Below, one piece after another: positions 25,864 through 33,955 of a stretch of 53,797 nucleotides of DNA; position 1 is the first letter of the stretch; each line of letters starts with the position of its first letter. The DNA is taken from NCBI RefSeq assembly GCF_020880415.1, contig NZ_JAJIUJ010000076.1:1-53797 (forward strand). The letters run 5' to 3'. The stretch is from Xanthomonas euvesicatoria pv. euvesicatoria (GTDB lineage Bacteria > Pseudomonadota > Gammaproteobacteria > Xanthomonadales > Xanthomonadaceae). A program made the translations under genes and the position numbers. The notes under the pieces are model-generated. The model made no database searches. It had not been told where the DNA came from and was given only the letters and a program-made list of their open reading frames with translations.

Positions 25864-27732
25864 TCAGCGCGCCAGCAATTGGGTCACGGTCTCGGCGAAA
25901 TCGCCGAAGGCCTTGTTGAGATCGGAAACACCTGATTCGGTGCTGCCCGGCTGCGGCTGCGTACGCCCCTGCGCCGCGACGATCACCTTGAGCGCACGCA
26001 GCAAGCGCGCCGCCACCGCGGCCTGCGGGTTGCCTGCGCGCTGCGCGCCCAGCAAGGCCTGCAGCGCCGGATTATCCAGATTCAGATACAGCCGCTGGGT
26101 CTGCCGCGCTTGGATGCGCGCGGTGAATTGCCGCGCCAGGCGCAACGCGGCGGTAGAGACACGCTTGTCGTTTTCGTCCTGCTCCAGGCGGCGTTTGAGC
26201 TCGGCCTCGCGGTCGGGCACTACCACCAACGGCAGTTCCTGCGGGCTGAAACGCGCCGGCACCAGCGCTTCGCCATCGCCCAGGTGCTGTTCCAGCCAGG
26301 CCAGTTCATCGGCCGGCAGCGTGTCCAGCTGGAACAACTGGCGGTTGCCCTGCTCGGTGCCCAGCTCGACCAGACGCACACCCTTGACCTGCGCCCAGCG
26401 CCGCAGAAACGGCACCACCGCATACCGGTTGCCGTAGGCCACCGGCACGCCCATCGCACGGAACAGCATTTCTTCGAAACCGCTGTCGCTGTCGAGGATC
26501 ACGTGCACCGCACCGCGCGATGGCAATTGCTGCGCCGGCAGATCGCCTTGCGACGTCGGTACCCGCACGTGTTCCAGCAGCAATTCGAACAGGCGCTCAT
26601 CGCACAGCGCCGCGCCCAGCAGAGCTTCGTTATGACGCAACAGGATGCGTCGCCATGCCTCCGGTTGCTGGCGCGCCACATCGGCCAGGCCTTGCACCAA
26701 GGCCTCGGACAAGGCGTGCTGCACCGCGCTATAGACCGTATCGCGCTGCAGGTCTTCGCGGCTTGCGGTAGGCGTCAGCCGATTGGATTCGATCACCCCA
26801 CCGATGAAGCCCGCCCACGGCGGCAGCAGTTCGCGCGCGTTGTCATCCAGCAACATGCCGCGCAGGAACACCGACAGATTGCGGTTGTCGCTGGTGCCGT
26901 AGGTCGCACCGTCCTGCACCCACAACAGGCCGACCGCATCGCTGCCCTCTTCCGCACGCACCGGCATGCAGCACAACGGCTCGAAATTGCGCTCAAAGCG
27001 CGCGGCGAACTCGCGTTGCCGGCGCCAGGCCTGCACCGGATGCAACGGTACGGCGTCCTGCACGCGCCACGGCGGCGGCTCGGGATTGATCGGCTGCGTT
27101 GCGGCGCCGATCCAGATCGGCTCGCGCAACAGCGCGCAATAGCGCGACAGAATCTCGCGCAGCCGCCCTTCCTGAGCCAACGACAGATAATCGCCGTGTA
27201 GTTCCAGCACCACCTCGGTGCCCACCTGCGCACGCGCAGGAATCGGGCTGACCGTGTACTGCTCGGCGTTGCTGGAGATGTAGCAATAGCCCAGCGTGGG
27301 AGACTGGTAGGAGGTGGTGCGCACGGTCACCCGCCGCGCCAGCACGAAGGCGGACAAGAAGCCCAGCCCGAACATTCCGATCAGGCCGCTGTCCTCGTGG
27401 CCGCCCTGGCGCAGCCCACGCGTATAGCCCACGCCCACGGTGGCCAGGTAGTCGTGGATTTCCTGCTGGGTCAGTCCGGCACCGGTATCGACGATGCGCA
27501 CGATGCCTTGCGCGGTATCGGCATGCACCTCGATGCGCGATTGGCCGTCCCAATCGGGTTGTTCCAGACGACGACGCAGGATGGAATCGTGCGCGTTCTG
27601 CACCAGCTCGCGCAGCGCCACCACCGGGGTGGAGTACAGGTGCTTGCCGAGGACCGACATCAGTCCATTGAGATCGACGCCTGCCCGGCGGATCTGCGAG
27701 GCGTCGGTCGCCTCGGGAGTGGGATCTTGCAT
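25864..27732 (-). CDS. Divergent HSP90-family (HtpG-like) ATPase
   Basis: The 622-residue protein has HSP90 length and layout. The N-terminal GHKL ATPase has catalytic E42 and N46 (LRELVQNAHDS, HtpG-like ELxxNAxDA), D82 in VDTGAGL, and the lid/G2 segment LIGMFGLGFLSAFVLA. The middle domain keeps the catalytic-loop arginine in TASREDLQRD after FLRGMLLDDNARELLPPWAG. The C-terminal dimerisation region is poorly conserved and there is no charged linker. Sequence around the motifs differs strongly from standard HtpG, so this is a paralogue of the divergent bacterial HSP90 class rather than the housekeeping chaperone. ATG at 27732 was chosen; longer frames add unlikely residues. It is followed by a large TPR protein and lies 211 bases beyond the end of hrpX on the same strand. 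Confidence 0.88.
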   Translation of the reverse strand: MQDPTPEATDASQIRRAGVDLNGLMSVLGKHLYSTPVVALRELVQNAHDSILRRRLEQPDWDGQSRIEVHADTAQGIVRIVDTGAGLTQQEIHDYLATVGVGYTRGLRQGGHEDSGLIGMFGLGFLSAFVLARRVTVRTTSYQSPTLGYCYISSNAEQYTVSPIPARAQVGTEVVLELHGDYLSLAQEGRLREILSRYCALLREPIWIGAATQPINPEPPPWRVQDAVPLHPVQAWRRQREFAARFERNFEPLCCMPVRAEEGSDAVGLLWVQDGATYGTSDNRNLSVFLRGMLLDDNARELLPPWAGFIGGVIESNRLTPTASREDLQRDTVYSAVQHALSEALVQGLADVARQQPEAWRRILLRHNEALLGAALCDERLFELLLEHVRVPTSQGDLPAQQLPSRGAVHVILDSDSGFEEMLFRAMGVPVAYGNRYAVVPFLRRWAQVKGVRLVELGTEQGNRQLFQLDTLPADELAWLEQHLGDGEALVPARFSPQELPLVVVPDREAELKRRLEQDENDKRVSTAALRLARQFTARIQARQTQRLYLNLDNPALQALLGAQRAGNPQAAVAARLLRALKVIVAAQGRTQPQPGSTESGVSDLNKAFGDFAETVTQLLAR

Positions 27733-27903
27733 GATCGGTCGTCGTTTCCTTGGCGACGACGCCCATCCTCGGACGCGTCCCCCTGGGTGCCAGTGCCAGC
27801 CGGAAAGGCTAGCCGGAACCCACATTGCACGCACGTCTCAGTTTGACCCCTGCCCTCCGTTGCGTACAGCGACGCGCACTGCACCGCACGCCGGGTTGAC
27901 CCA

Positions 27904-27933
27904 CCACGGATCGGTAGCGCTACCAATCCGTGG
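27904..27933 (-). terminator. Near-perfect 30-bp palindrome directly after hrpX
   Basis: The site starts 11 bases past the hrpX stop. All but one of its 15 pairs are Watson-Crick, and the odd pair is G-U on the hrpX-sense strand but C-A on the other, which points to an RNA hairpin in the hrpX transcript. No U-tract follows. The core on the minus strand, TGGTAGCGCTACCG, is close to LacI-family operator cores, so a DNA-binding role for the HSP90-family gene is an alternative. Confidence 0.5.
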
Positions 27934-27943
27934 GTTGCGGAGA

Positions 27944-29374
27944 TTACCGCTGCAGGGTCTCCATCGGCGCCTCATTGAAGTGCTGGCGATAGCCCTTGGC
28001 CAACGCCGAACGGCTGCCGACGCCCCAGCGACTGGCCGCCTGCAACACACTGCCGCAGCCGCCTTCGGCCAGCAGTTCGTCGCGGATGCTTTGCATCCGG
28101 TAGCGGCGCAGCACCTGCGTCGGCGATAGCCCGGTAGCCGACTTGAACGCTTGCTGCAGCGCGCGCCCGGTGACCCCGATCTGTGCGGCCACTTCGTTGA
28201 TCGACAGATCCGAGCGATGCGCATTGGTGATCATGTAGCTGTAGGCGCGCCGATACTTGGCCGGCAACCGGGCGGAGATATCGTCGCTGACGTGCGCCGG
28301 GGTGCCGCTTTCCAGCAAGCGCGGTGCCTGCACTTCGCTGCGCAGGCACTGCACCGCGCCCAGCGCGTAGCGGTTGTAGAGCAGCAACGCTTGTTCGGTG
28401 CGCCCCATCGCCTGGCTGATCTTGGCCTGGCAGTACTCGAACTCCAGGTTCCAGCGCGGCGCATGATGTCGGCCGGCACCGGCCAGCGCACGCTCGGCCA
28501 GATCGGCACGGCCCACCGCCAATGCCGCCAGCGCCAGTTCCACCTGCGCGTCCTGACGCGCACACGGCGGGCAGCCGGTGGCTGCGGCCGGCAATGCGTC
28601 GATCTGCGCGTCGAAGCCGAAGGTGTCGCCGCCGGCAATACGCAACAGGCTGCGTACATGCCGCATGCGCTGCGCAAGCACCGGCATGCTCTCTGCCAGA
28701 TCGGCGATGCAGGCGCGCAGGTCGCTGGGCTCGAAGGCATGCGTGGCATCTTCCTGGCGCAGCGTGGCTTGCCAGAACACATGGTCGCTCATGCGGTCGG
28801 AGCGACGGATACGCAGCTGCGCAATCATGTCCAGACGCAGCGCAGTGGCAATCCGCAGCCAGTCCGACGCGCCGCTCTCCAGGTCGGCCAGCACCTCGCG
28901 GGCACGCTCCAGGGTCTGTAAGGCCAACGTGCTCTGGCCCAGATGGAAGTGGGTGAGCGATTTGCCCAACAGGCTCTCGCCGCACAGGCTGGGCGGCGTT
29001 TCGCGGTCCATTGCCAACTGCGCGAAGCAATTCAACGCCGCGCTCAGGCGCCGCTGTCTCAGCATCAACCAGGCGGTGTTCCGGCACGACAGCAGGCGCA
29101 ATTGGCGCTGATGCCCGCGCATGGCCTTCAAGGCCTGCCGATACGCATCTTCGGCCTCTTCCTGATATTCCAGGATCAGCAACGCATCGCCGCTGGCACC
29201 GAACAAGCTGACCTCATCGTCGGCGCCATCCGCTGCGCCCTGTCCGTCGCGTCGCTGTTGGAGATGTTGCAGTCCCTGTGGCCAAGCACCAACCAGCATC
29301 CTGCTCGTATAGGTAGGAAGACGTTCTGCGTATGACAACGCAGAGATCGCTGCAAAGTAGGTGGAAAGGATCAT
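27944..29374 (-). CDS. hrpX: HrpX, AraC-family activator of the type III secretion regulon
   Basis: The 476-residue product has exactly the length of Xanthomonas HrpX and its characteristic start, MILSTYFAAISALSYAERL. A long helical N-terminal region (about 1-360, with repeat-like helices) precedes the AraC-type DNA-binding domain (about 370-470) with two helix-turn-helix motifs: SINEVAAQIGVTGRALQQAF and the region ending GYRQHFNEAPME. HrpX activates hrp/hrc operons, effector genes and secreted enzymes through plant-inducible promoter boxes. It is itself switched on by HrpG, whose gene is divergent 829 bases away. The 5' leader is about 58 bases from a candidate -10 element. A strong palindrome follows the stop codon. 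Confidence 0.98.
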   Translation of the reverse strand: MILSTYFAAISALSYAERLPTYTSRMLVGAWPQGLQHLQQRRDGQGAADGADDEVSLFGASGDALLILEYQEEAEDAYRQALKAMRGHQRQLRLLSCRNTAWLMLRQRRLSAALNCFAQLAMDRETPPSLCGESLLGKSLTHFHLGQSTLALQTLERAREVLADLESGASDWLRIATALRLDMIAQLRIRRSDRMSDHVFWQATLRQEDATHAFEPSDLRACIADLAESMPVLAQRMRHVRSLLRIAGGDTFGFDAQIDALPAAATGCPPCARQDAQVELALAALAVGRADLAERALAGAGRHHAPRWNLEFEYCQAKISQAMGRTEQALLLYNRYALGAVQCLRSEVQAPRLLESGTPAHVSDDISARLPAKYRRAYSYMITNAHRSDLSINEVAAQIGVTGRALQQAFKSATGLSPTQVLRRYRMQSIRDELLAEGGCGSVLQAASRWGVGSRSALAKGYRQHFNEAPMETLQR

Positions 29375-30203
29375 GCCGGTCTCTCTCTTTGGGGGGCGGA
29401 GCAAAAGACAACAGGCGCCGAACTCGCTGGCGCAAACGATTGTATGCAGCGGATCCAATAGAATTTCCCTCTGAAAGCCATTGAAAAAATCAAAAAAGCT
29501 CACTCTGTCAAACAACCATGTGATGCGTTTTCTCCCGACGCAAAGCGCATTTGCACATCGTTGGCATTGTCGTACGCCAGACATTTCGCGCCATCCGGTT
29601 GAGTATTGATATCGCCGGTCTACGCCAATCCCCAGGCACAGTCGGACAACGTCTGCGAACGCGCCGCTTCCATGCGCATTGATGGTCATCGGCGATGTTC
29701 AACACGATGCACCGTGACTGTACGGACACGTACGCCGAAGCGTTTTTGATCGCGAGAAGCGGGCATGCCACGAAGGAAAATCGCTGCTGACCTATTCCAG
29801 CCGCGCGCGATCCCACGACCAATCGCAATAGATTGGTCTAGACCTCGGCAACCGGATGCCTCTGCCCGCGCGCGTCGGTCCATGCTTACTCGCTACTGCA
29901 TGACGCGCATGGCGCAATTGCATGCGTCCCAGACATGCCCGCTATGTAAGAGCTCTGTTACGTCTAAATGAGCGCGAGTTAAAGCCGATGTCGACAAATC
30001 CGAAGACGCGTACGCAAGCGTGAAACTTTTGGTCTCTGCAATGGTACATACCATTCGTCCAGCTCCACTGGACTCTCCCCCGCCAACCGACTGGTCCGAC
30101 GATGCAGCGATCTTTGAAGATGGATTTTGTCCTGGCATTGGCCGACCCGCACCGGCGCCCGTCCCATGCGTGGCTTGTACGCCGACACGCGAAGGCCGCC
30201 TGA
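29375..30203. other. hrpX-hrpG divergent intergenic region
   Basis: These 829 bases separate the two regulators. AT content is higher than in neighbouring genes near 29.46-29.52 kb, where the candidate hrpX promoter lies. Small frames on both strands have no recognisable product and are not called. No promoter could be set with confidence for hrpG, so its leader may be long. No plant-inducible promoter box was recognised. Confidence 0.6.
29439..29486 (-). promoter_or_regulatory. Candidate activator-dependent hrpX promoter
   Basis: A good -10 hexamer, TACAAT, sits at 29439-29444, about 65 bases before the hrpX start. No -35 hexamer is found at 16-18 bases. Instead TTTCA occurs twice, at 29472-29476 and 29482-29486, exactly 10 bases apart and centred near -48. 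That fits binding of an OmpR-family activator such as HrpG to direct repeats. Confidence 0.45.
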
Positions 30204-30995
30204 ATGAACGACCACTCCCCCTCCAATGCCGGATCGGTGTTCCTGTTGACGCAGGACGCGCGCCTGACCTCGCAGGTCAACGCCAGCCTTGCACCGCTCG
30301 CACGCAACGTCTCGACGTTTTCCGATGAACTGGAGCTCCTGCGTTCGCTGCGGCACTCGCCGTGCGAGCTGCTGATCTTCGATGCCAGCTGTGTCGCCGC
30401 CGATGACAGTTCACTGCTGGCCTGGCAGCGCTGCCATAGCGGCCAGCCCACGCCGCTGATCGTGCTTGGCCGTTTCGATTGCGCCGACAACATTCTGGCC
30501 TGGTATCGCGCAGGCGCGCAGGAGGTCCTTGCGCTGCCTTTCAATTCGCATGAGTTGCACGTGCGCGCGGCCCTGGCGATATCGCCGGTGGCGCATGCCT
30601 GCCCGGAGACGCAGCACCTGAGCGTGGGTCCCTACAAGCTGATCCGCGATGAAAATACCGTCTACCTGGAAGGCAAGCCGATCGCGTTGACCGCACGCGA
30701 GTTCTCGATTGCCTGGCTGCTCTTTTCCAGCCCCGGCGTGTGCTTCCGGCGTTGCCAGCTGGCCAAGGCGGTCTGGGGCAGCCATACCGAATTCACCGAC
30801 CGCACCATGGAGCAGCACATCTACAAGTTGCGCAAGAAACTGCAGCTGAGCGGTGACAGCAGCGCGGTGCGCATCAGAACCGTCTATTCGCACGGCTACA
30901 AGCTGGAGCTCGCGTTGCACGATACCGAGGCAACGACAATGAGCAAGGCCGTTAGCCCAAGTCTTGGCCCTGCACATCACGCAGCCGCCTGCTGA
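30204..30995 (+). CDS. hrpG: HrpG, OmpR-family response regulator controlling hrpX
   Basis: The 263-residue product matches Xanthomonas HrpG in length and sequence character. The receiver (about 10-120) is divergent, with putative phospho-acceptor D60 in CELLIFDASC. The winged-helix DNA-binding domain (about 140-238) has ALTAREFSIAWLLFSSPG and the recognition segment RTMEQHIYKLRKKL followed by VRIRTVYSHGYKL. HrpG acts above HrpX at the head of the type III secretion cascade and also controls motility and secreted enzymes. No kinase gene is adjacent; the nearest kinases in the window are those of the stressosome operon, and any link is speculative. AAGG lies about 10 bases before the ATG. The 25-residue tail (SKAVSPSLGPAHHAAAC) is not part of the winged helix. 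Confidence 0.98.
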   Translation: MNDHSPSNAGSVFLLTQDARLTSQVNASLAPLARNVSTFSDELELLRSLRHSPCELLIFDASCVAADDSSLLAWQRCHSGQPTPLIVLGRFDCADNILAWYRAGAQEVLALPFNSHELHVRAALAISPVAHACPETQHLSVGPYKLIRDENTVYLEGKPIALTAREFSIAWLLFSSPGVCFRRCQLAKAVWGSHTEFTDRTMEQHIYKLRKKLQLSGDSSAVRIRTVYSHGYKLELALHDTEATTMSKAVSPSLGPAHHAAAC

Positions 30996-31517
30996 GCAAG
31001 CGCACCGCTGCAGATGCGATCTGCGAGCTGCACTGCGCAGTCTCGCCTGCGTGACAGCGAAGGGTGCTTGATGACAGGACGGGCGTCGGCACGCCATCGA
31101 CGACGGAGCGGCCTGCACGCGCACCCGGCCCGCAAGCTGTGCCGTCATTCAAGTTCTGCAGGTACCGGCCATGCGACTGGCTGCATCGTTCACTGCACAG
31201 CGTGGGGTGCACGCTGATCGGCGTTGAGCGACGTCGCTGCATCCGTGAGCAGGCGTGGCAGCGACGAATGCGGCGCTGCCTGCTGCGCCGGGACTGTCCA
31301 GCGAAACACGCTTCAAGCATGTCGCTGTGTCTCCGCCGTCCATCTCTGGGGATCGGATGCGGACGCCCACTCTGCAGAGCGCAGACTTGGCAACTCTCAC
31401 GCACGCAGGCCGTGACCTTGCGCCTATGCGCCATACGCAATGGCACGATTGGCACATTCACACACGACAACGGCGCAGGGAACTCCTGCGCCGTTGTCCG
31501 CTTTCATAACGCGCGAA
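30996..31517. other. Intergenic region between hrpG and the DUF805 gene
   Basis: These 522 bases lie between convergent genes. Open frames are cysteine- and arginine-rich shadows without a recognisable product. The only clear element is the stem-loop at 31466-31498. Confidence 0.5.
31466..31498 (-). terminator. Strong stem-loop after the DUF805 gene
   Basis: A perfect 14-bp stem (GACAACGGCGCAGG and its complement) with a five-base loop lies 19 bases past the DUF805 stop. There is no good U-tract on either strand, so termination may be partial or may serve both this gene and hrpG. Confidence 0.55.
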
Positions 31518-31904
31518 TTACTGCTTGGGGTTTTCGCCATACTGGTTCGGGCCGGGCGTGCCTTCGATGCACATGAAGACCAGCAACACGAAAGCACCGA
31601 CGTACGGCACCAGGCTGATCAGATAAAACCAGCCGGACTTGTCCTGGTCGTGCAGGCGGCGCACCGTGACTGCAATACCGGGCACGATCAACGCCAGACA
31701 AACGATCACCATGACCGCACAGATCAGCCAAGCCAGCGCACCCGGGCCGTTCTCGTTCCCCATCGCCACTGCCGCGACGGCGAACAGGCCGCCAAACACG
31801 AACAGCACCAGGAGCTGCATCAGCGCGAACATCCAGTATTCCTTGCGGCGCGAGCGACCGTTGAAGTCGGCGTAACGCTTGAGCGGCAGCAACATCCATT
31901 CCAT
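31518..31904 (-). CDS. DUF805 family inner-membrane protein
   Basis: The 128-residue protein has the DUF805 pattern: an N-terminal LPLKRYADFNGRSRRKEYW motif, then three to four membrane segments, with the conserved VRRLHDQDKSGWFYL loop before the last segment. The function of DUF805 proteins is unknown. The start is set by GGAG followed by seven bases and ATG. The gene stands alone, with a strong stem-loop 19 bases after its stop. Confidence 0.92.
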   Translation of the reverse strand: MEWMLLPLKRYADFNGRSRRKEYWMFALMQLLVLFVFGGLFAVAAVAMGNENGPGALAWLICAVMVIVCLALIVPGIAVTVRRLHDQDKSGWFYLISLVPYVGAFVLLVFMCIEGTPGPNQYGENPKQ

Positions 31905-32314
31905 CGTGATTCTCCTGAAAACGCAGTGAGTGGTGTCTGTGGTCCGGTGCACAGTGCAACGGGCCGCGCATGTTGCCATAGCCCCACTCTTTCTGAAAAC
32001 GCTTTCTCGACAACCAACTACCAAATCCCGGCGTTTGTCCGACAAACGGCTTGCGGGCGTCAGGCCGCCCTGCGACGCATGCCATGCGCGCCTCCGCAGC
32101 ACGTCTGAAAGGCACGCAATGACCTCTGCACTCAGCGTTTCTTGAGGGTGGCGGCACGGCCGCACCGGTGGTGACCAAGCCGGACGATCATCGATGGTCG
32201 CCCGGCAGCCGGCCGAGACGATGGCAGCAGGCTGGCCCCGGACATGGCAAAGACTTCCGACGCATTCGTAGGCCGCCAACCCGGCCTATCGCAACATCCG
32301 CGCGGTGCGCGGCT
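31905..32314. other. Intergenic region between radA and the DUF805 gene
   Basis: These 410 bases are downstream of radA and upstream of the DUF805 gene, both on the minus strand. No RNA gene, clear promoter or convincing small gene was found. Confidence 0.5.
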
Positions 32315-33706
32315 TCAGTCGGCCGCCGCTTCCAATGCCTGGCTCAAGCGCTCCACGGCAATGATTTCCATGCCCTTGATGCTGGTGGTCTTGGGCGCAT
32401 TGGCGCGGGGCACGATGGCGCGCTTGAAGCCATGCGTCGCCGCTTCCTTCAGGCGGTCCTCGCCATTGGGCACCGGGCGGATTTCGCCGGACAGGCCCAC
32501 TTCGCCGAACGCGATGGTCTTTTCGGACAGCGGCCGGTCGCGCAGCGACGACAGCACCGCCAGCAGCACCGGCAAATCGGCCGCGGTTTCCTGCACGCGG
32601 ATGCCGCCCACCACATTGACGAACACGTCCTGATCGCCCACCACGATGCCTCCATGGCGATGCAGTACCGCCAGCAGCATCGCCAGCCGGTTCTGCTCCA
32701 GACCCACCGCCACCCGACGCGGGTTGGACAACGGCGAGGCATCCACCAGCGCCTGCACCTCCACCATCAGCGGGCGGGTGCCTTCGCGGGTGACCATCAC
32801 GCAACTGCCCGGCTGCTGGGTGCTGCCGCCGGACAGGAAGATCGCCGACGGGTTGGAGACTTCCTTGAGGCCCTTCTCGCCCATCGCGAACACGCCCAGT
32901 TCGTTGACCGCACCGAAGCGGTTCTTGAACGCGCGCAACAGGCGGAACCGGCTCCCGCTCTCGCCTTCGAAATACAGCACCGCATCGACCATGTGCTCGA
33001 GCACGCGTGGCCCGGCGATGCCGCCTTCCTTGGTCACATGGCCGACCAGAAACACCGCGGTACCGGTTTCCTTGGCGTAGCGCACCAGCCGCGCTGCGCT
33101 CTCGCGCACCTGGCTCACCGAGCCTGGCGCTGCGGTCAACGATTCGGTCCACAAGGTCTGTACCGAATCGGCCACGATCAGCTTCGGTCGCGCCACGCTG
33201 GCGTGCTGCAGGATGTTTTCGATGCCGGTTTCGGCCAGGGCGTTCAGGCCTTCCAGCGGCAGGTCCAGGCGCACAGCGCGCCCGGCCACCTGGGCCAGCG
33301 ATTCCTCGCCGGTCACATACAACACCGGCAACGTGGAGGCCATGCTCGCCAGCGCCTGCAACAGCAGCGTCGACTTGCCGATCCCGGGATCGCCGCCGAT
33401 CAGCACCACTGCACCTTCCACCAGCCCGCCACCCAGCACCCGATCGAACTCGCCGATACCGGTGGACACACGCGCCTGCTCGGACTGCTGCATGTCCTTG
33501 AGCGCGGTGATCTTGGGCGCCTCGGCCTTGCCGGCCCAGCCGCTACGCCGCGATGCCGCTGGCGAGGCCTTGCCGCCCGGCGCGGCGCTCTCGAGCACGA
33601 TTTCGCTCAGCGTGTTCCAGACACCGCATTCGGTGCACTGGCCCTGCCACTTGGTGTACTCGGCACCGCACTCGCCGCAGACATAGGCCGTTTTCGCCTT
33701 CGCCAT
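32315..33706 (-). CDS. radA: DNA repair protein RadA (Sms)
   Basis: The 463-residue protein carries all RadA hallmarks. An N-terminal four-cysteine zinc finger (YVCGECGAEY and GQCTECGVW) is followed by the RecA-like ATPase with Walker A in GGDPGIGKSTLL and Walker B in KLIVADSVQTL. The RadA-specific KNRFG motif (FKNRFGAVNELG) and a C-terminal Lon-like domain are present. RadA is a helicase-like motor that promotes branch migration in recombinational repair. The ATG giving MAKAKTAYVCGEC fits the family start. Upstream, before the M61 peptidase gene end, lie five tandem GATTCGG units. Confidence 0.97.
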   Translation of the reverse strand: MAKAKTAYVCGECGAEYTKWQGQCTECGVWNTLSEIVLESAAPGGKASPAASRRSGWAGKAEAPKITALKDMQQSEQARVSTGIGEFDRVLGGGLVEGAVVLIGGDPGIGKSTLLLQALASMASTLPVLYVTGEESLAQVAGRAVRLDLPLEGLNALAETGIENILQHASVARPKLIVADSVQTLWTESLTAAPGSVSQVRESAARLVRYAKETGTAVFLVGHVTKEGGIAGPRVLEHMVDAVLYFEGESGSRFRLLRAFKNRFGAVNELGVFAMGEKGLKEVSNPSAIFLSGGSTQQPGSCVMVTREGTRPLMVEVQALVDASPLSNPRRVAVGLEQNRLAMLLAVLHRHGGIVVGDQDVFVNVVGGIRVQETAADLPVLLAVLSSLRDRPLSEKTIAFGEVGLSGEIRPVPNGEDRLKEAATHGFKRAIVPRANAPKTTSIKGMEIIAVERLSQALEAAAD

Positions 33707-33780
33707 CGCTCTTGCCCATCGTGATTGAAGCAGCAGGATAGTGGCTGACGGTCTCAGTGTGCGCGACGCAGGACTTTGCG

Positions 33781-33815
33781 GATTCGGGATTCGGGATTCG
33801 GGATTCGGGATTCGG
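33781..33815. repeat. Five perfect tandem GATTCGG heptamers
   Basis: GATTCGG is repeated five times without interruption between radA and the M61 peptidase gene. The unit is related to the GGGAATC-type repeats at 49.3 kb. Such G/AATC-rich runs are scattered through Xanthomonas genomes. A slippage-prone simple repeat is the plainest reading. Confidence 0.85.
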
Positions 33816-33955
33816 ACAAGTCGACGATTTGCTGATGCGCAGTGCAAGCGATTGACCAGCTGCGCCCACACAACGGCGGCATGACCGGTGACGACCGGCC
33901 ATGCCGCTTGGATTCCACTGATCCCACGTCGGGCAACGACGTGGGCGTGTGCCAC

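Noticed and set aside
27904..27933. LacI-type operator for the hemicellulose genes
   Set aside because: The site is more than 10 kb from the glycosidase and receptor genes and has no copy beside them.
31064..31576. A 170-residue plus-strand frame after hrpG
   Set aside because: Cysteine/arginine-rich content without domain features, and it overlaps the stem-loop and the DUF805 gene end.
33781..33815. Tandem heptamers as a CRISPR-like array
   Set aside because: Units are seven bases with no spacers; it is a simple repeat.
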